DNA of 64,000 nt from Desulfogranum japonicum DSM 18378 (GTDB lineage Bacteria > Desulfobacterota > Desulfobulbia > Desulfobulbales > Desulfobulbaceae). Below, in pieces: positions 43,118-53,800 of this stretch. The position numbers and the translations under genes are program-made. Positions within the stretch are counted from its first letter, which is position 1; each line of letters begins with the position of its first letter. Under the pieces are notes generated by a model. The model was not told the DNA's origin. It did no database searches and saw only the letters and a list, made by a program, of their open reading frames with translations. The stretch lies in the NCBI RefSeq assembly GCF_000429945.1, contig NZ_AUCV01000001.1, positions 186,001 to 250,000 on the forward strand, read 5' to 3'.

Positions 43118-43138
43118 TTTCACTATGGAGTAATAAAC

Positions 43139-44110
43139 ATGGCAATGAAACAACTCTCCGGGGCTGAGGAATCTCATTCTCTCTCCAGGCCACCCTCGTC
43201 TGTAGATATTCTGTTTGACAAATCCTTCCGTGCCCTGACGTGTACCTTTACCTGGGCTACAATTCTTCTGCTTGCCTTTATCGTCTATAAAATCGGCAGG
43301 CAGGCTATTCCAGCTGTCAGCACCTACGGACTGGGCTTTCTGACTTCAACTACCTGGGATGTCAATGCCCATGAATTTGGAATATTACCTGAGATATGGG
43401 GTACCCTGTACAGCTCCTTTCTTGCCCTGTTTCTTGGCGGATTTTTTGGAATAACCATTGCTATATTTCTTACACAGGATTTCCTGCCGCACAAACTTGA
43501 GATGATATTGAAAAATATCATTGAGCTCCTTGCTGCTATACCCAGTGTCGTCTATGGACTCTGGGGTATTTATGTCCTCATCCCTCTTATACGTCCTGTT
43601 GCTGATCTTTTGCATGATAATTTGGGATGGATTCCTTTCTTTTCAACCAGTTTAAGCGGACCTGGCATGTTCCCTGCCGTTCTGGTGCTTTCCATTATGA
43701 TTCTTCCCACTGTGGCAGCTATCTCACAGGATGCCTTTCGGGCTATCCCGCATAAAACCAAGGAAGCTGCCTTTGGCATGGGGACAACCCGCTGGGAGGC
43801 TATTCTACGGGTTATGCTACCCACGGCTTCCGGCGGTATTTTTGGTGCCCTGGTCCTCGGGTTTGGGCGGGCTCTTGGAGAAACCATGGCCCTGGCCATG
43901 CTGGTCGGTAATGCCAACGAGATCAGTTTGTCTCTTTTTGCACCAGCCAATACACTTGCAGCCCTGCTTGCCCTTAACTTTCCCGAGGCAGGAGAACTCG
44001 AGGCATCTGTCTTGATGTATGCAGCCTGTGTTCTGCTCTTGATTACCCTGTTGGTGAACATAGCCGGTGCAGCTATCATTTCCCGCACAGGCAGCGGAGG
44101 GAAAAAATGA
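43139..44110 (+). CDS. pstC: Phosphate ABC transporter permease PstC
   Basis: This inner-membrane permease of 323 residues has six or more membrane segments and the EAA loop around AAFGMGTTRWEAILRVMLPTASGGIFGALVLGFGRALGETMA. The start at 43139 is preceded by TATGGAG; an earlier ATG at 43100 lies in the hairpin and has no ribosome binding site. Its C terminus overlaps the pstA start by four bases (ATGA). It pairs with PstA to form the transmembrane channel. Confidence 0.96.
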   Translation: MAMKQLSGAEESHSLSRPPSSVDILFDKSFRALTCTFTWATILLLAFIVYKIGRQAIPAVSTYGLGFLTSTTWDVNAHEFGILPEIWGTLYSSFLALFLGGFFGITIAIFLTQDFLPHKLEMILKNIIELLAAIPSVVYGLWGIYVLIPLIRPVADLLHDNLGWIPFFSTSLSGPGMFPAVLVLSIMILPTVAAISQDAFRAIPHKTKEAAFGMGTTRWEAILRVMLPTASGGIFGALVLGFGRALGETMALAMLVGNANEISLSLFAPANTLAALLALNFPEAGELEASVLMYAACVLLLITLLVNIAGAAIISRTGSGGKK

Positions 44111-44988
44111 AGAATTCATCAAACGAAACATTCCATTTGCCCAAATTGGAGCGTCAGCCCTTTGAACCCCGTGCCCTGAAATCCATTGTTCTCAGCTCCA
44201 TTACTATATTGTCTGCGGTTTTTGCGTGCGTGCCACTGTTTTCCGTGTTGATTATGCTCATTTACCGGGGTGGAAAGCGGTTATCTTTTGAACTGTTTTA
44301 TGCACTTCCCCCAACAGCTTTTGAGACAGGGGGGGGATTTGGAAATGCCATTCTCGGCACCTTGTTTATGGTCGGGCTTGCCGCATTGATCAGCGTTCCC
44401 TTTGGTATCCTTGCAGCTATCTATCTTGCTGAACTCGGCAAATATAACAAGGTTGCCCAGATAGCCCGTTTCTGCGCCAAGACCATGACAGGACTGCCCT
44501 CCATTTTGGCCGGTGTTTTTGCCTATGCAGCTGTGGTGTTGATCATGCGAAACTATTCGGCATGGGCGGGTGGTATAGCTCTTTCCCTGTTGATGATACC
44601 TGTTGTTATGTTGACTGCCGAGGAGGCCATTAAAATGGTTCCTCAGGCCATGAAAGATGCAGCTTTCGGCATGGGGTGCACCCAGACCCAGTCTTTGGTT
44701 AAAGTTATTCTGCCTGTTGCCATGCCCGGCCTTATTACCGGTGTTGTTCTGGCTGTGGCCCGTGCTGCCGGCGAAACTGCACCGTTGCTTTTTACAGCTC
44801 TGTTCAGTGATTACTGGCTCAGAGTCAATGAACCCACTGCCTCCCTGGCAGTATTGATTTACAATTATTCTGGAATGCCGTTTGAAAACCAGATCGAGTT
44901 AGCGTGGGCTGCCTCTCTTATCCTTGTTCTGATGGTTTTCATTCTTAACATTATAAGTCGAGCCATCGGCGGTAAAAAACGTATTTAA
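44107..44988 (+). CDS. pstA: Phosphate ABC transporter permease PstA
   Basis: This 293-residue inner-membrane permease has the EAA loop DAAFGMGCTQTQSLVKVILPVAMPGLITGVVLAVARAAGETAPLL and conserved TGLPSILAGVFAYA. The start overlaps pstC (ATGA). pstB follows after 21 bases. Standard third gene of the pst operon. Confidence 0.96.
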   Translation: MKNSSNETFHLPKLERQPFEPRALKSIVLSSITILSAVFACVPLFSVLIMLIYRGGKRLSFELFYALPPTAFETGGGFGNAILGTLFMVGLAALISVPFGILAAIYLAELGKYNKVAQIARFCAKTMTGLPSILAGVFAYAAVVLIMRNYSAWAGGIALSLLMIPVVMLTAEEAIKMVPQAMKDAAFGMGCTQTQSLVKVILPVAMPGLITGVVLAVARAAGETAPLLFTALFSDYWLRVNEPTASLAVLIYNYSGMPFENQIELAWAASLILVLMVFILNIISRAIGGKKRI

Positions 44989-45009
44989 TTCATGGAATTG
45001 GAGTGAGAA

Positions 45010-45840
45010 ATGCTCATGGAAGCTCAATCACAGCAGCAAGCAACAAAAACACATCAATATGACGCTGCCGACGTGGTGCTCGACTGTCAGGCAAAGCAGA
45101 TATTTTATTCGGATTTTCTCGCTGTCCGGGATAGTCACGTACCTATTGTAAAAAATAAAATTACTGGATTTATCGGGCCTTCCGGGTGTGGAAAGAGCAC
45201 TGTGTTAAAAAGCATTAACCGGATGAACGACCTGATACGAGGGTTTCGATTTGAAGGAAACGTCCATTTTCACGGGATGGATATTTATGACAAAAAGGTC
45301 GATCCCGTTTCCGTACGTCGTAACATTGGCATGGTGTTTCAGCAGCCCAATCCCTTTTCAATGTCCATATATGAAAATGTAGCCTTTGGCCTTCGGTTGA
45401 ACCGCTACAAAGGGGATATGGATGAAAAGGTAGAAAAGGCATTACGTGGGGCGGCGCTGTGGGATGAGGTGAAAAACAAGCTGAAAAATAATGGACTTTC
45501 CCTTTCAGGTGGTCAACAGCAACGTCTATGTATTGCCCGCGCCATTGCCACCGAACCGCAGGTGTTGCTCATGGATGAACCCTGTTCGGCCCTTGATCCC
45601 ATTGCCACCAGACAGATTGAAGAACTGATGGTGCAGCTCAAAGAGCGATTCACCGTTGCCATTGTTACTCACAATATGCAACAGGCACAACGTGTCGCCG
45701 ATCAGACAGCCTTTTTTGCCGTGGATATTTCCAGAGGCGGTCGTACCGGGTACCTGGTTGAGATGGCACCAACTGCAGAACTCTTTAGTAATCCACAAGA
45801 GGAACTTACCAAGGAATACCTTCATGGAGAGTTTTCCTGA
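45010..45840 (+). CDS. pstB: Phosphate ABC transporter ATPase PstB
   Basis: This 276-residue ABC ATPase energises phosphate import. Walker A is GPSGCGKST (about 56-64), the Q loop is QQPNPF, the ABC signature LSGGQQQRL, Walker [11 protein letters not shown], and the switch His lies in [27 protein letters not shown] is a PstB-specific stretch. The N terminus is some 20 residues longer than E. coli PstB (257) and Gln-rich. AGT-GGAG is the ribosome binding site. The usual next gene phoU is missing; instead a Fic-like gene follows after 211 bases. Confidence 0.97.
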   Translation: MLMEAQSQQQATKTHQYDAADVVLDCQAKQIFYSDFLAVRDSHVPIVKNKITGFIGPSGCGKSTVLKSINRMNDLIRGFRFEGNVHFHGMDIYDKKVDPVSVRRNIGMVFQQPNPFSMSIYENVAFGLRLNRYKGDMDEKVEKALRGAALWDEVKNKLKNNGLSLSGGQQQRLCIARAIATEPQVLLMDEPCSALDPIATRQIEELMVQLKERFTVAIVTHNMQQAQRVADQTAFFAVDISRGGRTGYLVEMAPTAELFSNPQEELTKEYLHGEFS

Positions 45841-46051
45841 TTTGAGTGATCATGTCTTGAATCAAGAGAAAACTGCCACCCCAAGAGTTATGAACCTGAC
45901 CTCTTCCAACTGTGTTTTTCGGAACATGTTGTCAGTACGCTGGCTGGTTGTCTGTTTTCATCTTAGCTCTCTGCAAAGTAGACAATTATTCATGAAATGT
46001 ATTGCTTCTCCGTGTGCTGCGGTGGTTACAGAGGGGTTTTTACGGTAGGTA

Positions 46052-46711
46052 ATGGGTAAATACTTGATTAATATTGAGGGGGTGGAGGCCTCCCTGCGGG
46101 AAGTGCAGAGAGATTTTGGCAAGATTAACGTTGATCTCAATATGCGCCGAGAATCTCTGCGCGACGAGATTATTCTCAACATGCTGGATGGTTATGAGTA
46201 TGTGAATATGCTGCTCAAAAAAGATGTCAACATCCTTGAACAGAGTGGCCTGGTTCACTATCTTGAACTCAATCATATTGTTCTTTGTGGAACAGGAACC
46301 CGGCAACGAAAGAATTACCTCCAGCACATTCAGGCAACCACAGATCGATTTTATCAGCAAGAAGATTTTTCCATCAAAGATCTTCGTATCTGGGCTGAAA
46401 AGCATAAGACAGATTCACCATGGAAACAGGCTGCGGGTGCCTACATCCTACAGATAAGCTGGCCACAGCTTTTCAGCGAGGGGAACCATCGTACCGGCGC
46501 CCTGCTTATGAGCCATATACTGGTACGGTTGGGAAAACCACCGTTTGTTCTCAGTGTTGAGAATGCAAAAGGATATTTTGATCCTTCTTCCCTTGCTAAA
46601 GGGACCAATAAAAATCTGCTGGGAATGTATTACAAGCTGCCTAAAATAAAAAAGAAATTCGCCAAGTTTCTCCAGAAGCAGGCAAGGGAGGAGCTGCTGC
46701 TCAGGCTGTGA
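46052..46711 (+). CDS. Fic/Doc-like protein with catalytic His replaced by Gln
   Basis: This 219-residue protein has a Fic-like core: the flap-type segment LVHYLELNHIVLCGTGTRQR (residues about 67-86), a helical stretch, then WPQLFSEGNHRTGALLMSH (about 137-155). Aligned to HPFx(D/E)GNGRxxR it reads Q-L-F-S-E-G-N-H-R-T-G-A: the first His (catalytic) is Gln139 and the GNG is GNH. The Doc version (HxF...NKR) is also lacking its His. Without the His, AMP or phosphate transfer would be impaired, so it may be a regulatory or degenerate member, or use another chemistry. It lies after pstB and is convergent with a HAD-family gene. The start codon has only a weak upstream GGTAGG site. Confidence 0.6.
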   Translation: MGKYLINIEGVEASLREVQRDFGKINVDLNMRRESLRDEIILNMLDGYEYVNMLLKKDVNILEQSGLVHYLELNHIVLCGTGTRQRKNYLQHIQATTDRFYQQEDFSIKDLRIWAEKHKTDSPWKQAAGAYILQISWPQLFSEGNHRTGALLMSHILVRLGKPPFVLSVENAKGYFDPSSLAKGTNKNLLGMYYKLPKIKKKFAKFLQKQAREELLLRL

Positions 46712-46771
46712 AGGTCTATTCTTTTCTGAAATGCCTTGATCTGGTAAAATATCCCTGCTCTCTAACAACCC

Positions 46772-47272
46772 CTAGGCAGCCACCACCTCATAACTGTTTT
46801 TTCTCACTATTTCTGCAACCTTTCTTGCCTCTTCAAGGATCTTTTCTGACCAGTACTGATCAAGAGGGTCGATGACGAGTACGCGAAAGAGGTGTTTTTC
46901 CCCTTCCATCTGTACACCGAGAGAGTCGTCTACATGCAGGTAACTGCCTACGCTGCAGGGAAACTTTGAAGGTTTGTCCGGTATCCTATGTTTTTTTATG
47001 ATTTTTTCGTGATGGTATTGGTTGACGATGAGGTCGAGCTTCAGCCCGTGTATTTTGAAAAGTCGCTCAATATAATGCTCTGACCTGTTGGAAGTGGTGT
47101 ATATGCCGATCTTCCACCCCTCGGCCCTCAGGGTCGTGAACGTATGAATGGTTCCTTTGCGTAACGGTTCATATTTGAACCACCAGAGGTACCACGGTAA
47201 GGTAATGTGTTCTTTGGGAATGGCAGGCTGCCAGCAAATCAGGGTATCGTCCAGATCAAACGTAATCAGCAT
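46772..47272 (-). CDS. HAD-family hydrolase (small, phosphatase-like)
   Basis: This 166-residue HAD fold protein has DLDDTLI (nucleophile and acid/base Asp at residues 6-8), YTTSNRSEHY (motif II Thr/Ser), a Lys of motif III in the KIIKKHRIPD segment, and HVDDSLG (motif IV). No cap domain is seen, as in small phosphatases that act on macromolecules or large substrates. The substrate is unknown. It is convergent with the Fic-like gene and divergent from the ATP-grasp cluster. Ribosome binding site is weak. Confidence 0.8.
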   Translation of the reverse strand: MLITFDLDDTLICWQPAIPKEHITLPWYLWWFKYEPLRKGTIHTFTTLRAEGWKIGIYTTSNRSEHYIERLFKIHGLKLDLIVNQYHHEKIIKKHRIPDKPSKFPCSVGSYLHVDDSLGVQMEGEKHLFRVLVIDPLDQYWSEKILEEARKVAEIVRKNSYEVVAA

Positions 47273-48024
47273 TGCAGTTAACTAAGGGTATGCACCTCAA
47301 CTCACCGTGGCGTGGGCGGCTGCTGTACATGGGGATCTTGCCGGACTTTTCTCGAAAGGAGAGGCCGGGCTACTACTGCCTTCTTCTGCCTGTCTGGATG
47401 CCTGGTAACTGAGGAGGGTGCGTCTGATAGCATCTGGTTAATATCTGAAGGCTAACTATTCGAAACAAATACTCAAAAAAAATGAATTGGACAAGGAAAA
47501 TTGGCCAAGTTTTCCATGTGAAAGATCTTTCATTTATAGATTATCGTGCCATCCGTTGTTCTTCTTCATCAAAACCCTCGTCTGGACAAGCCTGTAAATA
47601 ATCGATAAAATTACATAAGGAACCTGGTTTCGTGATCCTCTGTGAGAAGGGGTAGCCGTAGGATGGCAGTGCAAATGACTATACTACAGTATAGCAACGC
47701 AACCTGCAGCGCAGATGCTTGCTTCCGGAGCTGTAAAGTCACTTCTGCGTGCCGAATCTGTACGTCTTTTTCACCTGCGTTTTTTATTGTAGTCATCAAG
47801 TTACATTTCAACCAGTCTTGATAGGTGCATTTTTGAAAATGCGGGCCATCGTTCTCAAAAAAGAACGAGAAATGTTTTCAAAAACGAGTTATTTTCACTA
47901 CGCAATGTTTCGATTTTGTAATTTGTGCCTGGTTCAGGCTGTCTCGCGACCTCAACTCTCCTGAGAGTTTTCGCTTGCATTACCTCCTGCGTGCTTGCTC
48001 GATCCTCCCGGGAAAGGATGTGTT
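47273..48024. other. 750-base gene-free stretch before the ATP-grasp cluster
   Basis: I found no credible gene. It holds CTATAC-TACA-GTATAG near 47678, a long inverted repeat at 47830-47886, and the ribosome binding site of the ATP-grasp gene (GGAAAGG before 48025). Plus- and minus-strand short frames have no ribosome binding site. Confidence 0.5.
47830..47886. repeat. Long inverted repeat (hairpin) upstream of the ATP-grasp cluster
   Basis: TTTTTGAAAA pairs with TTTTCAAAAA (outer stem, 10 bp) and TCGTTCT with AGAACGA (inner stem, 7 bp) around a short A-rich loop; a few unpaired bases separate the stems. It lies 140 bases upstream of the cluster and could be an operator or transcript hairpin. 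Confidence 0.45.
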
Positions 48025-49476
48025 ATGGTATCAATGAATACATATGATCCTGAAGGGTTTTATGACGAACTATTCACAGCTGGCGGTGTTCCCCGGCATG
48101 GAGCCAAACTGCTGGTTGAAAAAATTAATTCGCTGCCCCAAGACGATCTGTTTTTACGCCAGAAAGAAGCCGAAGCCCTGCTGTTGAAAATGGGTATCAC
48201 CTTTAACGTGTACGGGAAAGATGAAGGAACGGAAAAAATATTTCCTTTTGATCTTATTCCGCGCATCATCCCTGATGAAGACTGGCAGCAGATAGAATCT
48301 GGGCTCAAACAACGCATTTACGCCTTAAATGAGTTTCTTCAGGATATCTATAATGACAAAAAGATAGTCAGGGACAAGGTCGTTCCTGAAGATTTGATTC
48401 TGAGCAGCCAGACCTACCGGAAAGAGTGCGAAGGGTTTACACCGCCAAAGGGCATTTGGTGTCATGTCACAGGTACCGATTTGATTCGGGATCGTGACGG
48501 CAGGTTTTATGTCCTTGAAGACAATCTGCGCTGTCCATCCGGGGTATCTTATGTACTCGAAAACAGAATGGTGCTTAAAAGAACTTTTCCAGCAGTTTTT
48601 GCAGCTTCCAGGGTTCGTCCTGTGGATGAGTATCCCGTAAAATTACGTGAGATGCTTGAATATCTGGCTCCACAAACAGTGGAAAATCCCACCATTGGGG
48701 TTTTGACTCCGGGAATTTATAACAGCGCCTATTTTGAGCATTCTTTTCTCTCTCAGCAGATGGGTGTGGAACTGGTTGAAGGGCAGGATCTGGTTGTTGA
48801 CGATGGCCATGTGCATATGCTGACCACCAAGGGATTGCGCAAGGTGGATGTCTTGTATCGTCGTCTGGACGATGATTTTTTAGATCCCCTGGCATTTCGT
48901 CCTGAATCTGTTCTTGGTGTCCCCGGTATTATGGAGGTGTATAAATCCGGACGCATTGCGCTCGCCAATGCACCGGGAACAGGTATAGCTGACGATAAGG
49001 TATTGTATGCCTATGTTCCTCAAATAGTAAAATATTATACAGGGGAGGACGCCATACTCCCCAATGTGCCGACGTATATCTGCAGGGATGACAAGGAAAG
49101 AGCCTATGTGCTGGAACATCTCGAAGAACTGGTCGTTAAAGCAGCCAATGAATCAGGTGGGTATGGCATGCTTGTCGGGCCCCACTCCACAGCTCAGCAG
49201 CGGGAGGAGTTTAAGAAAAAAATTGTGGCCAATCCCAGGAATTATATTGCGCAGCCAACTATATCCCTTTCAAGAGTGCCAACCATTGCCGGTAAAGGCA
49301 TAGAAGGCAGACATGTGGATTTGAGACCCTATGTCCTGTTCGGCGAAGATATCTACGTGCAACCTGGTGGCTTGACCAGGGTTGCCTTGAAAAAAGGATC
49401 GTTGGTAGTGAATTCTTCCCAGGGTGGGGGGAGTAAAGATACATGGGTATTGTTTCCCGATGAGAATAAGGACTAA
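48025..49476 (+). CDS. Circularly permuted ATP-grasp family protein
   Basis: This 483-residue protein belongs to the circularly permuted ATP-grasp family (DUF404/DUF407 type), which is predicted to form peptide or amide bonds using ATP. Conserved segments are [35 protein letters not shown] (metal/ATP site), [32 protein letters not shown], and [16 protein letters not shown], then [13 protein letters not shown] and [10 protein letters not shown], with LRPYVLFG and [14 protein letters not shown] at the end. Start at 48025 is chosen for GGAAAGG upstream and the usual length. The alpha-E gene follows 3 bases after its stop, so they are coupled. The partner transglutaminase gene begins 370 bases later. 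Confidence 0.92.
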   Translation: MVSMNTYDPEGFYDELFTAGGVPRHGAKLLVEKINSLPQDDLFLRQKEAEALLLKMGITFNVYGKDEGTEKIFPFDLIPRIIPDEDWQQIESGLKQRIYALNEFLQDIYNDKKIVRDKVVPEDLILSSQTYRKECEGFTPPKGIWCHVTGTDLIRDRDGRFYVLEDNLRCPSGVSYVLENRMVLKRTFPAVFAASRVRPVDEYPVKLREMLEYLAPQTVENPTIGVLTPGIYNSAYFEHSFLSQQMGVELVEGQDLVVDDGHVHMLTTKGLRKVDVLYRRLDDDFLDPLAFRPESVLGVPGIMEVYKSGRIALANAPGTGIADDKVLYAYVPQIVKYYTGEDAILPNVPTYICRDDKERAYVLEHLEELVVKAANESGGYGMLVGPHSTAQQREEFKKKIVANPRNYIAQPTISLSRVPTIAGKGIEGRHVDLRPYVLFGEDIYVQPGGLTRVALKKGSLVVNSSQGGGSKDTWVLFPDENKD

Positions 49477-49479
49477 GCT

Positions 49480-50451
49480 ATGTTAAGCCGTGTTGCAAAT
49501 TCAATATACTGGATGTGTCGTTACATTGAACGGGCGGAAAATGTAGCGCGATTTATAGGCGTGAATCTGAACCTGCTTCTGGATATGAACAGTGGGACAG
49601 AACAGCATTGGTCGCCGATAGTGATGACCACCGGAGACCAGGAGCTGTATGAAAAGAAAGGGCAGGCTTATGATGAAGCGTCTGTCTTGTGGTTTCTCAC
49701 TTTTGATCGTGAATATCCCAATTCCATTTTAAGTTGTGTGGCGGCTGCCCGGGAAAATGCCCGGTCCATTCGGGAAATTATTTCACCCGAACTCTGGGAG
49801 CATCTCAACCAATTTTATCTTGATTTGATGCGTGAGGACAGTATCCGTTTTGCCCTCCAGGATCCCCAGAAATTTTATCATGTTATTTTGATGCGCAGTA
49901 ATTTGTTCATCGGGCTTATGAACAACACCATGAGTCATGGAGAAGCATGGAATTTTGCCCGAATGGGCCGGATGATTGAACGGGCTGATAAGACTTCCCG
50001 TATTCTGGATGTAAAGTATTTTATGCTTCTGCCAGAGGTTGAGCTGGTCAATGCTCCCATTGATTATGTGCAATGGATTTCCGTACTGCGATCTGCAAGT
50101 GCTTTTGAGATGTATCGGCAGACAAAACAGACCATTACCCCAAAGGGTATTGCGGATTTTCTCATTTTTGATGAACATTTTCCACGTTCCATCCATCATT
50201 GCGTTACCCAGGCCCAGAAATGCCTGTACAATATTCTTGAATCTCCAAAAGGGCCGGTTCATCCCGTGGGCAAACTTCTGGGAAGACTGAGAGCTGACCT
50301 GGACTACATGGATATAGACGAGGTTCTTGAGCTTGGTTTGCATGAATTTCTTGATGGGCTGCAGGTCAAGCTGAACAATATTGATTTAAACATCGGAACT
50401 TCATTTTTTAATATTCAACATCACGCTTTTTCTGAGTCCAGGCAGCAGTGA
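49480..50451 (+). CDS. Alpha-E domain protein (DUF403)
   Basis: This 323-residue all-helical protein starts with the family signature MLSRVANSIYWMCRYIERAENVARFIGVN, and has SRIREIISPELWEHLNQFYL and RMGRMIERADKTSRILDVKYF. Alpha-E proteins always occur with circularly permuted ATP-grasp and transglutaminase-like proteins; the function is not known experimentally, though a role in peptide ligation or modification has been proposed from comparative genomics. It begins 3 bases after the ATP-grasp stop with AAGGAC as ribosome binding site. A 371-base gap follows that contains a MITE-like element. Confidence 0.94.
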   Translation: MLSRVANSIYWMCRYIERAENVARFIGVNLNLLLDMNSGTEQHWSPIVMTTGDQELYEKKGQAYDEASVLWFLTFDREYPNSILSCVAAARENARSIREIISPELWEHLNQFYLDLMREDSIRFALQDPQKFYHVILMRSNLFIGLMNNTMSHGEAWNFARMGRMIERADKTSRILDVKYFMLLPEVELVNAPIDYVQWISVLRSASAFEMYRQTKQTITPKGIADFLIFDEHFPRSIHHCVTQAQKCLYNILESPKGPVHPVGKLLGRLRADLDYMDIDEVLELGLHEFLDGLQVKLNNIDLNIGTSFFNIQHHAFSESRQQ

Positions 50452-50498
50452 ATAATAGGCTTTGTGGGTATTGATTCGTATCGCTATAGTGTCTTTAG

Positions 50499-50729
50499 TC
50501 CGCATTTCTCACGAATATGTTTTGCAGTAAATGCGAGGCACCGGACATGTAGCCGCAGTGCACTACTGCAACTGCCCGGTAACAAAGCAGATGCTGAAAG
50601 TTTTGCTCGCCCGCCAGGGTGGATTTTTTGAATTTGCCAGAAAAACAGACTGTTTTGCAGGCGCGTCTGGCAAATACTATGAATTCAAACCGTTAAACAG
50701 CTATTCAAAAAAGTCATGAGAAATGCGGG
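50499..50729. mobile_element. 231-bp MITE-like element with TTAG target duplication
   Basis: Left end TCCGCATTTCTCACGA and reverse complement of the right end (CCCGCATTTCTCATGA) agree at 14 of 16 positions. TTAG flanks both sides (50495-50498 and 50730-50733). The interior has no significant frame for a transposase. The 4-base duplication and C-rich ends recall the IS1380 family, but that is only a suggestion. It lies between the alpha-E and DUF2126 genes and must be transcribed through if the cluster is one unit. Confidence 0.6.
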
Positions 50730-50822
50730 TTAGGCGTGCTGACATGTGCCATACTTTGAATCTTTACCCATATTTTTTTGCTACCCTTTGGGATGCAATG
50801 ATTTCTACCTTCCAGGAACCCC

Positions 50823-53800
50823 ATGGGAATCCATATAGCTCTTCATCATAAAACTTCCTATCTGTATGACAGGCACATTTCTCTCGGGCCTCAGGTGATC
50901 CGGCTTCGACCTGCACCCCATTGCCGAACACCGATTTTGAGTTATGCCATGAAGGTAACCCCTGCTGAGCATTTTCTCAACTGGCAGCAGGACCCTTTCA
51001 GCAATTATCTGGCCCGCCTGGTGATACCGGAAAAAACCAGGGAATTTCACGTCGAAGTCGATCTGGTTGCAGACATGATAGTGATCAATCCCTTTGATTA
51101 CTTCCTGGAACCCCATGCAGAGAAGTATCCTTTTTCCTATAAGAAAGAACTGGCTGTGGAACTGGCCCCTTACCTGGAAAAAGAGGAGCAGGGGAAAGCA
51201 TTTGCCCGGTATATAGCAGAGATTGATCTTCGCCCTACCCAGACCATTGACTTTCTGGTTGCTTTAAACAGAAGGTTGAATAAGGATATCAGTTATCTGA
51301 TTCGCATGGAGCCCAATGTGCAGACATGCAGGCAAACATTGGAATTGCGGAGCGGGTCATGTCGTGATTCTGCCTGGCTGTTGGTAAATATTCTACGGCA
51401 TCTGGGATTGGCTGCAAGGTTTGTATCCGGGTATCTGGTTCAGTTAAAGCAGGATATGAAATCACTGGATGGTCCCTCTGGAGCAGAAGAAGATTTTACA
51501 GATCTCCATGCCTGGACCGAAGTGTACATTCCCGGTGCCGGATGGATCGGCATGGATCCGACTTCAGGGCTGTTTGCAGGTGAAGGGCATATTCCTCTGG
51601 CCTGTTCACCAAAACCACAAAGCGCGGCACCCATAACAGGCACACTGGATGAGTGTGAAGTTGATTTTAATCATGTGATGTCTGTGCAACGAATCCATGA
51701 AGCACCGCGATCAACCAAACCGTATCCGGAGGAAGTCTGGCAGAAAATTGTGACTCTAGGCGATTCTGTCGACCTGGAGTTACAAGGTCAGGATGTCCGT
51801 CTGACCATGGGAGGCGAGCCCACCTTTGTCTCCATTGATGATATGGAAAGTGCGCAGTGGAATACCGAAGCTCTGGGAGCGGAAAAGAAAACCCTGGCAG
51901 ACCGGCTTATGCGAAAGTTGCGTGCCCAGTGGGCTCCTGGAGGTTTTCTCCATTATGGCCAGGGGAAATGGTATCCAGGTGAGCCTTTGCCCAGATGGTC
52001 CCTTGAATGCTACTGGCGTAAAGACGGAGAGCCCATCTGGCGTGATGTACGATGGCTTGCCGAGGTAAGCACGGATTACGGATATGGAGCTGAACAGGCG
52101 CATACATTCATTACAGCCTTAACAGAGCATCTTGGGGTCAATACAAAGTATATCCGCGCCTTGTATGAAGACCCTGTGGAAAACATGCTGAAAGAACAGC
52201 AGCTCCCTGTCAACGTTGACCCCAGGGATCCCAAACTGGAGGATCCGGAAGAACGAGCACGGATGATTCGTATTTTTGAGAAGGGGATTGGAGCCGTTGT
52301 CGGATATCTGCTGCCCCTGCAATACGGATCGTGGAAAAGTGGTCCCTGGCCTCTGCGGCGAGAACATATGTTTCTGATCCCAGGCGATTCTCCGGCAGGT
52401 CTGCGACTCCCCATTGAATCCCTGCCATGGGTCTCTCCCCAGGATCTTCCTGCGCGTTTTCCTGTGGACCCCATGTCTGTTTTTGAGCCATTACCCTCAC
52501 GCCAGCAGATGGATCAAAGCATCAGGCACAACGCTGAACACGTCGCTGCAGAGTATATTCAACCCCAACCAGATCCGGTAAAAGAGCTGCACCCCGTGAA
52601 GGGAGAAGAGAATGCCTGGCAAGTGCGTACCGCGCTATGCGTGCAGCCAAGAGAAGGTAAACTGTATGTTTTTATTCCGCCAATAGAGGTGCTGGAAGGC
52701 TACCTTGAGTTATTGAGCGCCATCGAACATACTGCCTCTGAGACAGGGCTGGAAGTAATTATAGAAGGCTATCATCCTCCTGTGGATCCACGTCTTGCAG
52801 CTTTGAAAGTCACCCCTGATCCAGGTGTTATTGAGGTCAATATTCACCCCATGGAGAGTTGGCGGGAACTGATTGAGGGAACAACGACGCTCTATAACCT
52901 GGCGAGGAATACACGCCTTGGCACAGAGAAATTTTTACTGGATGGACGCCAGACCGGTACAGGCGGTGGCAACCATATCGTTTTAGGGGGAGCGACACCT
53001 CCAGACAGCCCTTTTCTCAGGCGGCCGGACCTGTTACGCAGTCTGATAACCTTCTGGAATAATCATCCCTCGCTGTCATACCTCTTTTCCGGTCTCTTTA
53101 TCGGGCCTACCAGTCAACAGCCCCGTATTGATGAAGCCCGCCATGACAGCTTGTATGAATTGGAAATAGCTTTTGCAGAGCAGGACCGGCAAACCGACAA
53201 CTCCAGGTATTGCCCACCCTGGCTTGTGGATCGTCTCTACCGTAACCTGCTGGTCGATGTGACAGGCAATACCCATCGCGCTGAATTTTGCATCGATAAG
53301 CTTTATTCGCCGGACAGCAGCACCGGCAGGCTGGGGCTGGTGGAAATGCGGGGTTTTGAAATGCCACCCCATGCCCGGATGAGTCTGGCTCAGCAGCTGC
53401 TCATACGTATTTGTTTGAGTTGGTTCTGGAGAGTACCATATCGGCAGCGACTGGTTCATTGGGGAACACAACTGCATGATCGTTTCATGCTGCCCCAGGT
53501 GATCCATGATGATTTTGCAGATACCCTGGAGAGCTTCAAACAGGCAGGTTATCCCGTGGATATGGAATTTTTTCATCCCCACTTTGAATTTCGTTTTCCC
53601 ATCTGCGGCAAAGTCATATTTGAGGGAATCGAAATTGAAATTCGAACAGCCCTTGAACCATGGCATGTGCTTGGTGAGGAACCGGGCGGAGGAGGGACGG
53701 CCAGGTACGTTGATTCATCCCTGGAACGATTACAGGTAACAATGTCAGGTGCCAGGAATGAAAGGTATATAGTAGCCTGTAACGGCCGACGAATACCCCT

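Noticed and set aside
50531-50719. Short open frame of 62 codons between alpha-E and DUF2126 genes
   Set aside because: It lies inside the TIR-flanked element and has no ribosome binding site or recognisable product.
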